This document shows positions 15,033-22,107 of a DNA stretch of 24,334 bases, one piece after another. The notes under the pieces were generated by a model. It saw only the letters and a list, made by a program, of their open reading frames with translations, was not told the DNA's origin and did not search any database. Origin of the DNA: a virus; the IMG/VR virus record IMGVR_UViG_3300030098_000529, positions 1 to 24,334 of that record. One strand, given 5' to 3'. The first letter of the stretch is position 1, and every line of letters begins with the position of its first letter. The position numbers and the translations under genes are program-made.

Positions 15033-17064
15033 GCCAATTATCACCTATTTTTGCTTCTAATAACATTGGCACATTAATTTGTATATCATAATACGATTCT
15101 ATTATATTATTTAAGTTATTATTTATGTCTTGTATTATTTGTAAGACACTGCTCTCCTCTGACGGATGCACATCTAATACAACAGAGTCGTGTACTGTAT
15201 TAACAAGTAAACTGTGCATCTCGTCAAATCTCAATCTGTTCTCTATCTCTAATAGTATGATAGGAACTATATCCCCTGTAGCGAAACCTTGCACAGGGTA
15301 ATTTTTAATCATAGTAAAATGTGTAGGTGCGCCACTTGCTCTTCTTTCTACATCAGGAAAAGCGTATTGTCTTCCTGACGGTGTAGTGATCTTCCCTAAG
15401 TTTAAAGCCTCATCACCTAGCTTTTTATGCCACTTAGATATGCCTTTGTACTTATCTGTAAAGTGTGTGTAATACTCAGCCTCTGCCTTACTCCTGCCGT
15501 AACCTGTAGCTCCATACAAAGGTGCAAAGGTGTGTGCTTTAGCTTCCTGTCTTGATGTAGGCTGTCCTGCGTCAGATATAACTTTAGCTGTGTAGCTATG
15601 CACATCAAACCCTGTTTCAACTTCTTTCATTGCAACTTTGTCTTGAGATAACAATGCAGCAACTCTAAACTCTAGCTGTGCAAAGTCTGCCTCAAGTATC
15701 TTACCGCCTTGCCATCTCGACACAAATACTCTTTTTACAGGGAACGTACCGCCTCTAGGCATATTCTGCATATTAGGATTTCTACCTGAGAACCTGCCTG
15801 TAGCTGTAACGTGCTGAGTAAGACCTACATGTAAGAACCCATCAGGCTTAGTAAAGTTATGTATTCCTTCAACAAAGCTAGATAGATAACTAGATACAGC
15901 ACTTTGTCGTTTTAAATCAGTTAAAAACTTGTACGCTACATCCATGTCTTTTGTCTTAGCGACTGAGATTAGTATATCTAAATAGTTTTTACTAGTTGTG
16001 AAACCGTTAGCACTTACCCACGCTTTAGATGGAGGAGCAAAACCTAGACCTGCCATCTGATTAGTGTTTGTAAATATATATCCTATAGCGTTACAGGCAG
16101 TACATTTTGATGGTCTAGCAAAAGGTGAGCCATCCTTTTTAGTTTTATATACCTTGCCTTTACCTCTACATTCCTGACAAGTGTACGCTTTAGTTTTCAT
16201 AATTAAATCACTATTAGCTTTGTAAGCTGACACAAACTCCTTTTTATCGTTGACAAACTCAAATAAGTCAGCCCACTCTTTTTTGTTGTGAACCTTTCTG
16301 GAATATATAACTTGGCTAACTTGCTCTGGTGAGTTTAAATTTATAGGTGTGTCACCCATTAAAGTCTTCACAGTAGAGTTTAGCCTAGCTTCTATATCTG
16401 TAAGCTCCTGCTCAAATTGTCTACGCACACCTGCCAGAGCTACCTTATCTATCTTAAAACCATTCATGTACATTTTAGTCAATGTCTTACACACCCTGTT
16501 AGTTATATCTCTGACACCGTGTAAAGACTGAGCCTCTGGTATAGCAAACTCCTGTTCTAATCTATGATACAGGCATTTAGTTATGTTTAAGTCTTGCTCT
16601 AAATACCCAGATAGTTCCGCTAGAGGTATTTCGTTTGTGTTGTATCCATCAGCAAAGTATTTCTTTAGTGTGTCTTGCTTTTGATAACCTAGTTCATACC
16701 TATTAGCACAAGCCTCAAGCGATACAGATTGTTTCTGTCCTCTTTGGAGCAGGTAGTCAGCTAACATGGTATCGTAAACATCACCGTCATACTTGAAGCC
16801 ACAAGACCACAACCACTGTAAATCGTGCTGTAGATTGTGACCTATCAAGAGTGTCGTTTTATCTAGCACAGCTTGTAGTTGCTTCTTTTGTGATCCATCA
16901 GTGTCTTGCTTTTCGTTGTGATCATAAGTAAATACATGCGGTTTGTTGCCCTGTGCGTTGAGTACACCTACTTGAGTTAGCGTGTTAGATGGCTCAAAAG
17001 GGTCAAGATGGGTCTTACCATCCCGTTTTGTTGTTGTGTTCTCTACGTCAAGTATTAACTTCAT
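15013..17064 (-). CDS. polA: Family A DNA polymerase with 3'-5' exonuclease and DnaJ-like zinc finger insert
   Basis: The 683-residue replicative polymerase has a proofreading domain with Exo I DVE (D6, E8), Exo II N77...D81 and Exo III Y154...D158. The polymerase domain has TATGRFSG (420-427), motif A with D460 (EADFAQLEFR), motif B with R505, K509, F513 and Y517 (F513 matches E. coli F762), and motif C HDS (H625, D626, S627) where HDE is usual. Between the exonuclease and palm, in the thumb region, lies a DnaJ-like zinc finger: C296, C299, C321, C324 in CxxCxGxG and CxxCxxxG. The same insert defines HMO-2011-type phage polymerases. T7 holds its thioredoxin-binding loop at about this place. 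It overlaps the helicase stop by 4 nt. Confidence 0.95.
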   Translation of the reverse strand: MKLILDVENTTTKRDGKTHLDPFEPSNTLTQVGVLNAQGNKPHVFTYDHNEKQDTDGSQKKQLQAVLDKTTLLIGHNLQHDLQWLWSCGFKYDGDVYDTMLADYLLQRGQKQSVSLEACANRYELGYQKQDTLKKYFADGYNTNEIPLAELSGYLEQDLNITKCLYHRLEQEFAIPEAQSLHGVRDITNRVCKTLTKMYMNGFKIDKVALAGVRRQFEQELTDIEARLNSTVKTLMGDTPINLNSPEQVSQVIYSRKVHNKKEWADLFEFVNDKKEFVSAYKANSDLIMKTKAYTCQECRGKGKVYKTKKDGSPFARPSKCTACNAIGYIFTNTNQMAGLGFAPPSKAWVSANGFTTSKNYLDILISVAKTKDMDVAYKFLTDLKRQSAVSSYLSSFVEGIHNFTKPDGFLHVGLTQHVTATGRFSGRNPNMQNMPRGGTFPVKRVFVSRWQGGKILEADFAQLEFRVAALLSQDKVAMKEVETGFDVHSYTAKVISDAGQPTSRQEAKAHTFAPLYGATGYGRSKAEAEYYTHFTDKYKGISKWHKKLGDEALNLGKITTPSGRQYAFPDVERRASGAPTHFTMIKNYPVQGFATGDIVPIILLEIENRLRFDEMHSLLVNTVHDSVVLDVHPSEESSVLQIIQDINNNLNNIIESYYDIQINVPMLLEAKIGDNWLDTKDV

Positions 17065-18287
17065 GCTGTAAACCTAGCTCTTTCTCCATCTAATTGTATA
17101 GTTATTTTACCATGCCAACCACCTTTTAACTTATTCTTGGCTATCACTAAATGCCTCTCTGTGTCTTCATTTTCTTGTCCTTCTATGGTAGGATTTTTAC
17201 TGATAAGTAACATGAGATCAGCTTCAGATGCCTTACCTGTCTTACTACCTTCCAACATAGATTGATCTACATATATTTTACCTTCAGCTTCAGCAGACAG
17301 TTGTGACATCCATAGAATAGCACACTTATATTGTTTAGCTATGTTCCTAGCATGTATAGCGGCTTCCTTTAAGTATATGTCAGATCTTTCTCCTGTTCTA
17401 GGTGCAAACTTATCGCCCATATCTAACACTACAATGTCAGGGTTCATAGCTTTAACAGCCGCCTCTACCCAATCCATGTCTTTGCCTGTTGTGTCCTTTA
17501 CATATATATTCTCTTTTATGGGTTTGTATCTAGTTGATGCTAGTGTGACGTTCTGTCGCACTTCTTCCATACTCATATTAGTTGCGGCTGAGAGATACCT
17601 AGCACCTACTCTATCATATGCTTCTTCATTACACAGTATCATACACTTTGCACCTTGCTCTGCAAACCCACCTTTGGAAGCTAACAAAGATGCGTGGAAG
17701 CTAGTTTTACCTGTATTAGGTCTAGCACCTATAACAACAAGGTGTCCACCACTAATACCCTCAACTATTCTTTGTAGTGTAGGTATGTTAAACTTCCATT
17801 GACACTGTATTGCATTAGCTTTTAACAAGGCATCTATACTCATGTCTTCCCATGTGATGTTTAAATTAGGAAGAAAGCTATCAGTGTAATCATCTAGTAG
17901 TTTTCTCAATGGCTCTAGTGTGCCTTTGTCACCATTAACGTAGTCAAAGCCTAAGTTAGCTATTTCTTCTCCTACCATCTGTTGAAACATCTTTGATAAA
18001 ACTTCAGTAGCTATACCGTTATACATAGGCTTTTCTTTTTCTAACTTAGCGAACAAATCATCATAGGAATCTTTAGTTGCTGTAGTCATTGTGCTGTTGT
18101 TAGTCATAAATAAACCTTGTAACTCCGACACAGTTAGATCTCTATCGTGTAGCTTCATAGCGTAGTCTACTGTCTGCTTAATCTTTCGTACATCTTTAGT
18201 GAATATCTTGTCTGGACAACGTACACCTTTATGATCATCATAAAAGTCTTTGTTCATCAAGCTACGGATTAATGCTAGTTCCATCAT
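17061..18287 (-). CDS. DnaB-type replicative helicase
   Basis: In this 408-residue protein, residues 1-140 form a helical N-terminal domain like that of DnaB. Residues 165-408 are a RecA-fold motor: Walker A GARPNTGKTS (187-196), catalytic acidic NEE (220-222), Walker B DIVVLDM (284-290) and SQL (328-330) with the gamma-phosphate-sensing Gln. It should form a hexamer that unwinds the fork ahead of the polymerase. Unlike T7 gp4, primase and helicase are separate genes here, with a GIY-YIG-like gene between them. Its ATG overlaps that gene's TGA (ATGA), so translation is coupled. The ring-shaped 5'-3' activity is inferred from the family. Confidence 0.9.
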   Translation of the reverse strand: MMELALIRSLMNKDFYDDHKGVRCPDKIFTKDVRKIKQTVDYAMKLHDRDLTVSELQGLFMTNNSTMTTATKDSYDDLFAKLEKEKPMYNGIATEVLSKMFQQMVGEEIANLGFDYVNGDKGTLEPLRKLLDDYTDSFLPNLNITWEDMSIDALLKANAIQCQWKFNIPTLQRIVEGISGGHLVVIGARPNTGKTSFHASLLASKGGFAEQGAKCMILCNEEAYDRVGARYLSAATNMSMEEVRQNVTLASTRYKPIKENIYVKDTTGKDMDWVEAAVKAMNPDIVVLDMGDKFAPRTGERSDIYLKEAAIHARNIAKQYKCAILWMSQLSAEAEGKIYVDQSMLEGSKTGKASEADLMLLISKNPTIEGQENEDTERHLVIAKNKLKGGWHGKITIQLDGERARFTA

Positions 18288-19252
18288 GGTGTGATTCCCT
18301 CTATTAATTCATCTACGTTTTCAGTATAGAACCATTCGTGTCTTTTTTCAACACATATTTTTTCTGCGGCTCTATGGGCTAATACTTCTGCTCTATTCCT
18401 ATCATCAGAGGTAAATATTTTTATTACTTCAAAATCCCTAAAAGGGGAAGCTGTGTTTAACTGTGCCACTCTATCTTTAGCATCAACTGCTTTTCCTATC
18501 TTATACCAATTTTTCCATGCGGGATTTGTAATAACGTATACATCACCTTCAGATCTTTTATTATAAACTTTCATCTTAGAAAAAGCTACATCTGACCAAT
18601 CATCATAACGTCCTGGTTTCCAGTCAGGGTGGCTTGTGGGTATATAGACATTATTCACCCACATTCTATCTTTATTACCTCTATCACTACAACAATATTT
18701 ACAAACGTAAACCCAGTTATTATACCTAGAGTGTGTCCAATTTACATCCTTAATTAATTTTTCTCCACAATCAATACACTTTTTCATAAGCTCCTCATTA
18801 GAAGGCTTTTGAGTAGCTTCCACGTAAGCTCTTTTAAGAGCCGTAACAGAGCTAAAGTTCTGTCTTACCGCCATCTTGCTACACTTCCTAGCTTTAGCTA
18901 ACTCAAGAAAGAACTCGTCAAGTTCAGACTGATGGTTATAGAACCATTCCCACTCTGACCGCCTTCTACGGTCAATCTTGTCTAAACTGCACTCTTTGAG
19001 CAGTTCTTGAGGAATCTGTTTAGCTTCAGGATTTACTTTACGTAAATCAGAAAGTAACTTTCCTAGCTTGTAGCCATAGCCATCAATGCTACTATCAACA
19101 GAGAACCACTTTTTCAAAGTGACATTTCGTTTGAAGTCAATCTCTTCAATCATGATAGAGATTTCAACTCCTCTGACTTGCAGAGAGTTTACCTTATCAA
19201 CAACTTCAGCTTGAGTTGGAAGGATTTTTGAAGCGGTGTTTGATTTAGCCAT
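18284..19252 (-). CDS. Zinc-ribbon protein with C-terminal T5orf172/GIY-YIG-like domain
   Basis: The 322-residue protein has three parts. Residues 1-150 are helical and basic (DRRRRSEWEWFYNH near 94-107). Residues 159-188 are a zinc ribbon, CIDC (C159, C162) paired with CKYC (C184, C187). Residues 236-320 match the T5orf172/MUG113 branch of the GIY-YIG superfamily: DVYVITN (237-243), WYKIGK (249-254), R261, E289 and EWF (306-308). Such domains nick DNA in homing endonucleases or bind DNA in other proteins. It overlaps primase by 8 nt and helicase by 4 nt, so it is a settled member of the replication operon, not a recent insert. AAGGAGG lies 6 nt before the ATG. Its job is unknown; branch cutting, homing or primase-helicase bridging are possible. 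Confidence 0.75.
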   Translation of the reverse strand: MAKSNTASKILPTQAEVVDKVNSLQVRGVEISIMIEEIDFKRNVTLKKWFSVDSSIDGYGYKLGKLLSDLRKVNPEAKQIPQELLKECSLDKIDRRRRSEWEWFYNHQSELDEFFLELAKARKCSKMAVRQNFSSVTALKRAYVEATQKPSNEELMKKCIDCGEKLIKDVNWTHSRYNNWVYVCKYCCSDRGNKDRMWVNNVYIPTSHPDWKPGRYDDWSDVAFSKMKVYNKRSEGDVYVITNPAWKNWYKIGKAVDAKDRVAQLNTASPFRDFEVIKIFTSDDRNRAEVLAHRAAEKICVEKRHEWFYTENVDELIEGITP

Positions 19253-20042
19253 AAGTTACCTCCTTAATATTACTAACATCATTTTCTCTCCTATACTTAA
19301 AATCATCCTCTAGTCTGTAAGCTAAAACAGATGTCTTATCTCCACAAAATAACTTCAACTCTTTAGTATAAGCTATTGTTTTTATTGCTGCATCTGGATC
19401 TAAAGCTATTATTATCTTTTTAAAATTAGTCAGGTACTCCTTGTGTTTGTCGTTTAGTGATGTGCCTAGTATAGCAACACCTGTAACTTTAGGTAGCTCT
19501 TTCGCTACCACTGTAGCTGATATAACATCCTCTACAACAACTGCTACATGAGATTCGCTACCCAGTAAATATGAATAGTAGTTAGCTTCCTTGTCATACC
19601 GTAGCCATTTCGGAAAAGTATTATGCAAAGCTCTGCCTATAGCTCCTATCATCTTGTTATTTTCATAGATAGGAAACACGGCTCGTCTATCCTTAACATC
19701 ATAGTAGAGTGCGACATTTTGTAGCTCCCATCTGTTGATAAATCTTTTCATAGCAGTGTTAGTTATATCTTGTGTCACATACTCAGGTAACACAAAGTCG
19801 TAGCTCCTATCTTTGATAAACTTATCTAGTTTTAATTTACGTTGTATCTGTTCACTGGACAAGGGAGTTTTGATAGCACCTTTGACATCACAACTATTCC
19901 TGTAGCAGTTGTAAACTATCGTGCCATCTAGGTTAGATACACTAAACTTTTTGTACCCACCACAGACAGGACAGTTTAAAGTTAAACTTTCTCCAAAGTC
20001 CAGTATCAACTCATTAACATATTCTCTGGCTCTGCTAGGCAT
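19245..20042 (-). CDS. Toprim DNA primase
   Basis: I choose ATG 20040-20042 (MPSRAREY, 265 residues): AGGAG lies 9 nt upstream inside the end of the integrase, while a frame extension to 20072 has no such site. The N-terminal zinc ribbon has C24, C27, C46 and C51 (CPVCGG ... CYRNSC) and should read template DNA for primer start sites. The Toprim domain shows the catalytic Glu E171 (VVVEDVISA) and the DxD pair D215/D217 (IIALDPDAA). It corresponds to the primase half of T7 gp4 as a free-standing protein. It would make RNA primers for the polymerase encoded three genes downstream. It overlaps integrase by 8 nt and the GIY-YIG-like gene by 8 nt. Confidence 0.88.
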   Translation of the reverse strand: MPSRAREYVNELILDFGESLTLNCPVCGGYKKFSVSNLDGTIVYNCYRNSCDVKGAIKTPLSSEQIQRKLKLDKFIKDRSYDFVLPEYVTQDITNTAMKRFINRWELQNVALYYDVKDRRAVFPIYENNKMIGAIGRALHNTFPKWLRYDKEANYYSYLLGSESHVAVVVEDVISATVVAKELPKVTGVAILGTSLNDKHKEYLTNFKKIIIALDPDAAIKTIAYTKELKLFCGDKTSVLAYRLEDDFKYRRENDVSNIKEVTYG

Positions 20043-20955
20043 GTTTGTATTCTCCTCGCCTAGACAGGGCATTGTTAGCTGATGTAAAGGTATGTTTGAG
20101 ATATGGTTTCATAGAATTAGGGTTTGTGTGTCCACTAACAGCCATAATCTGTGTGCTGTCTACACCTGCTTCAACCATCTCTGTAATTGCTGTCCTACGC
20201 ATATCCATCGCCTGTAACTCATCAGGAAGCCCACACACAGACTTTATCTCATTTACAATGGGTGACACTTCAATATTAGTATAGGCTCTGTAAGCACCGT
20301 TTATGGGTCTTACATGAGGTGCAACGTATTTTTGGAAGCCAAAGTCCTCGTGTTGTTGTTGCAGCATTTTGTACAGATCTTCTTCAATAGGAAGATGTAC
20401 CTCTGCCCTTTTCTTAGATTGTGTCAAGTCTAATCGTCTAGCGTCAAAGTTAATATTTTTCCACTCAAGTAGTCGCATATCGCCTACTCTTTGTGCAAAC
20501 TCATATGCCATATGCACTATTAGACCTATGCTTCTCCATTTAAACTCAGAGTATGCCATATCTAAAAATGTTCTAACTTGATCAGGTGTCCACATAACTT
20601 GTCTAGGTTTCTGTGTCATGCGTTTAACTGCTTTCATAGGATTAACTAATAGAAAGTCCATCTGCTCTGCCATGTTTAGAACCACAGATAGTGTAGTAGC
20701 AGTTATGTTAGCAGTCCTCACACCTTTGGTTAGCCAATCTTGATAAGCAAACTTACAGTCAGCTTTACCTAGTCTGTCTAGCTTTATGTCACCTAAAGTT
20801 TTAGTGTTAGACACTCTAGTTCTGGTAGCTTTGTTGAGACAATACTCATAATCTATCTGTGTTCTACTTCGTAGTGCTTTAAACTGTGGACTACGATAGT
20901 AATACTCTACCATATCGTCTAGCGTTTTTACTTTTTGTTTTTCATTATTTGCCAT
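20035..20955 (-). CDS. int: Tyrosine recombinase (phage integrase)
   Basis: The 306-residue protein has an N-terminal core-binding helical domain (about 10-115) and a C-terminal catalytic domain with R156 (FAQRVGDMR), K181 (SKKR), the box II MDMRRT with R253, H276 (SGHTN) and the nucleophile Y285 (PYLKH). Box II normally reads HxLRRT; here Met 250 takes the place of the His. It should cut and rejoin DNA at attP and attB for prophage entry and exit. ATG 20953-20955 is preferred; an in-frame TTG three codons earlier is possible. The stop overlaps the primase start, so it is expressed with replication genes. No attachment site can be recognised here. Confidence 0.9.
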   Translation of the reverse strand: MANNEKQKVKTLDDMVEYYYRSPQFKALRSRTQIDYEYCLNKATRTRVSNTKTLGDIKLDRLGKADCKFAYQDWLTKGVRTANITATTLSVVLNMAEQMDFLLVNPMKAVKRMTQKPRQVMWTPDQVRTFLDMAYSEFKWRSIGLIVHMAYEFAQRVGDMRLLEWKNINFDARRLDLTQSKKRAEVHLPIEEDLYKMLQQQHEDFGFQKYVAPHVRPINGAYRAYTNIEVSPIVNEIKSVCGLPDELQAMDMRRTAITEMVEAGVDSTQIMAVSGHTNPNSMKPYLKHTFTSANNALSRRGEYKHA

Positions 20956-21071
20956 TTTATCCAAGACTCCATGCAGTGACCTGTACCTAAGAAAAAGTCT
21001 ATGATCCAGACCAAGTTAATTTTTTTGTCCTTACTTCTCTGCCAGTTCCTAGTAGAGAATGTTTGGTGCAT
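20928..21071 (-). CDS. Small 47-residue basic protein upstream of integrase
   Basis: A strong AGGAGG lies 4-5 nt before ATG 21069-21071, starting MHQTFSTRNWQRSKDKKINL. The frame ends at TAA 20928-20930 and overlaps the integrase start by 28 nt. The frame stays open further upstream to 21215, but only this internal ATG has a good ribosome site. The product is rich in Lys, Trp and Ile (VWIIDFFLGTGHCMESWIKW) and could be membrane-attached or DNA-binding. Small basic proteins next to integrases are sometimes excisionases, but I see no helix-turn-helix, so that is only a thought. Confidence 0.55.
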   Translation of the reverse strand: MHQTFSTRNWQRSKDKKINLVWIIDFFLGTGHCMESWIKWQIMKNKK

Positions 21072-21132
21072 ATCTCCTCCTAAGATTACATTAAATAATA
21101 TACTCAAAGTAAGTCCTACTCTTTTTATGTAC

Positions 21133-21225
21133 TCAGTAAAGTATATGTAAATTAAAATACACCAAGAGTGCAACTGACAATAAGCCAACGATAGTTTTGA
21201 ATACAACTGGTTCATTTTTATCCAT
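21133..21225 (-). CDS. Possible 30-residue transmembrane peptide
   Basis: A frame from ATG 21223-21225 to TGA 21133-21135 encodes 30 residues, starting MDKNEPVVFKTIVG, then an uninterrupted hydrophobic helix LLSVALLVYF of membrane type. An AAGG-like ribosome site precedes it. It resembles the other tiny membrane peptides of this arm. A different frame also runs through this stretch, continuous with the 47-residue gene, but it has a less protein-like composition. Small size makes this call uncertain. Confidence 0.4.
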   Translation of the reverse strand: MDKNEPVVFKTIVGLLSVALLVYFNLHILY

Positions 21226-21254
21226 CCTTATTTCCTTTTGTTATTCTAATCATG

Positions 21255-21392
21255 TTAGTCCTCCTTCTCTTGTTTAATAATAGTGTTAAATTTATCTGTT
21301 AAGTCTTTAAGTATATCTATATCTTCAGCCCAATCATCAAAGTCTTCATCAAGTAGGACTGATTCGTCTAAGGTATCATATATCTCTTTCAT
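21255..21392 (-). CDS. Small strongly acidic protein (45 residues)
   Basis: ATG 21390-21392 to TAA 21255-21257 encodes 45 residues of very acidic composition (LDESVLLDEDFDDWAEDIDI, then a Lys/Thr helix ending KQEKED). GGAGAC lies about 10 nt upstream, inside the end of the overlapping upstream gene. Acidic miniature proteins in phage early regions are often DNA mimics or inhibitors of host enzymes, but nothing specific supports that here. The overlap of 17 nt with the upstream frame is typical for this region. Confidence 0.6.
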   Translation of the reverse strand: MKEIYDTLDESVLLDEDFDDWAEDIDILKDLTDKFNTIIKQEKED

Positions 21393-21501
21393 TGTCAATT
21401 TGTCTCCTATCTAGCTTTTTTGGTTTCTGTTTCTTTTTATTAGGGATAATCATAGGACTCCTTCGCTTCTGCAACATAGTTCTAGCTATAGGATTAACCA
21501 C
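21376..21501 (-). CDS. Small basic NPIAR-type protein (about 41 residues)
   Basis: The frame begins with a GTG at 21501 that overlaps the previous stop by 8 nt and ends at TGA 21376-21378. The peptide reads NPIARTMLQKRRSP, then a Lys-rich stretch (IPNKKKQKPKKLDRR). Short phage proteins that open with NPxA and end in a Lys/Arg-rich tail are frequent in marine phages; function unknown, nucleic-acid binding likely from charge. Inside the frame, ATG at 21453 has an AAGGAG just upstream and would give 25 residues, so the true start is unsettled. Confidence 0.5.
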   Translation of the reverse strand: MVNPIARTMLQKRRSPMIIPNKKKQKPKKLDRRQIDNERDI

Positions 21502-21700
21502 CCTTAATCTTTCTTTTATTTTCATCATAATCCTCTTTCCTAATTATCTCTAGGTTTCTTACGTTTCGCATCTTAGATTTAGCTTTCTTCAAGCCTTTGT
21601 AATCCTCTTCTGTACTAGCGAGTAATATCAACGGCATCCTACCTTTTGTAAACTCTCGCATTTCTTCTATTCTTTTTTTGTGTTCATCTTGTTTTGCCAC
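21494..21700 (-). CDS. Small charged protein, N-terminus shared with a second gene
   Basis: The 68-residue protein starts with GTG at 21698-21700 behind AAAGGAAT. Its first 20 residues (MAKQDEHKKRIEEMREFTKG) are repeated almost unchanged in a 25-residue frame at 22030-22107, as part of a 70-bp duplication. The rest (RMPLILLASTEEDYKGLKKA, then a basic KSKMRNVRN and EDYDENKRK) is unique. It is helical and highly charged, with a short hydrophobic LILLAS strand. Function unknown. It overlaps the zinc-finger gene upstream by 34 nt. Confidence 0.6.
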   Translation of the reverse strand: MAKQDEHKKRIEEMREFTKGRMPLILLASTEEDYKGLKKAKSKMRNVRNLEIIRKEDYDENKRKIKGG

Positions 21701-21710
21701 GATATTCCTT
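21641..21710 (-). repeat. 70-bp gene-boundary repeat, copy 1
   Basis: This 70-bp segment aligns without gaps to 22048-22117 with seven mismatches by my count. It includes the C-terminal codons of the zinc-finger gene (ending SWQNKMNTKKE), the ribosome site and the first 20 codons of the 68-residue gene. Both overlapping frames are kept in both copies. Confidence 0.85.
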
Positions 21711-21846
21711 TCCTGTTTTTATTTATATGTACAAATTTTTTGTTGCAATAACCACAGATAGCTTCTCCCTCTTTCAATCTATAATATACTCTAGGATGGT
21801 CATCCTCACATACCACTGTGTCTTTATCTACATATTCAATTTTCAT
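21667..21846 (-). CDS. Small zf-CHCC-like zinc-binding protein
   Basis: ATG 21844-21846 to TAG 21667-21669 encodes 59 residues. The core matches the CHCC zinc-finger pattern: C13, then DHP with H17 and VYY, then CGYC (C32, C35) followed by NKKF. The CHCC module is known from the mitochondrial complex I accessory subunit NDUFS6 and short bacterial proteins, where Cys-His-Cys-Cys binds one zinc. The basic tail after the finger (HINKNRKGISWQNK) is encoded by the duplicated 70-bp segment. It overlaps the upstream gene by 11 nt and the downstream gene by 34 nt. A regulator or RNA/DNA binder is possible. Confidence 0.6.
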   Translation of the reverse strand: MKIEYVDKDTVVCEDDHPRVYYRLKEGEAICGYCNKKFVHINKNRKGISWQNKMNTKKE

Positions 21847-22036
21847 TTTGTATTTCTTTTAAAACTTTTTCTATGACCTCTTCAGCAGTATGCCCAAAAT
21901 ATATAGTGTCATTGTAGGCAAGTGTAAAACTAGGTAAACCTGCATCATAATGTTTATTAAGAGTCTGGTCTTTAACTTTAGAGTATAGCTCTTGTTTTAA
22001 TCGTAACTCTCTTCTGTGTTCAAAAAAATTTACCAT
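21836..22036 (-). CDS. Unknown 66-residue protein
   Basis: ATG 22034-22036 overlaps the stop of the 25-residue frame upstream (ATGGTAA). The protein starts MVNFFEHRRELRLKQELYSK, a basic helix, followed by a strand-rich piece (PSFTLAYNDTIYFGHT) and a C-terminal helix (AEEVIEKVLKEIQNEN). The alpha-beta-alpha layout suggests a small folded domain. No family is recognised. Its last codons contain the ATG of the zinc-finger gene. Confidence 0.55.
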   Translation of the reverse strand: MVNFFEHRRELRLKQELYSKVKDQTLNKHYDAGLPSFTLAYNDTIYFGHTAEEVIEKVLKEIQNEN

Positions 22037-22107
22037 ACTGCATCCATACCTTTTGTAAACTCTCGCATCTCTTCTATTCTTTTTTTATGTTCATCTTTCT
22101 TCGCCAT
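22030..22107 (-). CDS. 25-residue frame, truncated paralogue of the 68-residue gene
   Basis: ATG 22105-22107, behind AAGGAG, opens a frame whose first 20 residues differ from those of the gene at 21494-21700 by one residue (Lys for Gln at position 4), and which then ends GMDAVW-stop. It may be a real micro-peptide, or a stub left by duplication that serves to couple translation into the 66-residue gene. The near-perfect protein identity despite third-position changes argues that the segment is under protein-level selection. Confidence 0.45.
   Translation of the reverse strand: MAKKDEHKKRIEEMREFTKGMDAVW

Noticed and set aside
17341-17802. A 153-codon open frame on the plus strand, antisense to the helicase gene
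   Set aside because: The helicase frame has clear Walker A, Walker B and family motifs. The antisense product is Ser/Leu/Cys-rich, as expected of a shadow frame, and has no ribosome site.
20928-21215. A continuous 95-codon minus-strand frame before the integrase
   Set aside because: Its first 48 codons have no good ribosome site and an unusual composition. An AGGAGG directly before the internal ATG at 21071 marks the true start, and another frame gives a membrane peptide in the upstream part.
20956-21260. Possible attP site or tRNA fragment next to the integrase
   Set aside because: I found no tRNA-like 3' end, inverted core or paired arm-type repeats by eye, and attP cannot be called without the host sequence.
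21393-21398. TTGACA on the minus strand as a possible -35 box
   Set aside because: No TATAAT-like hexamer lies 16-18 bp downstream; the best is TACCTT. It is probably chance within overlapping coding frames.
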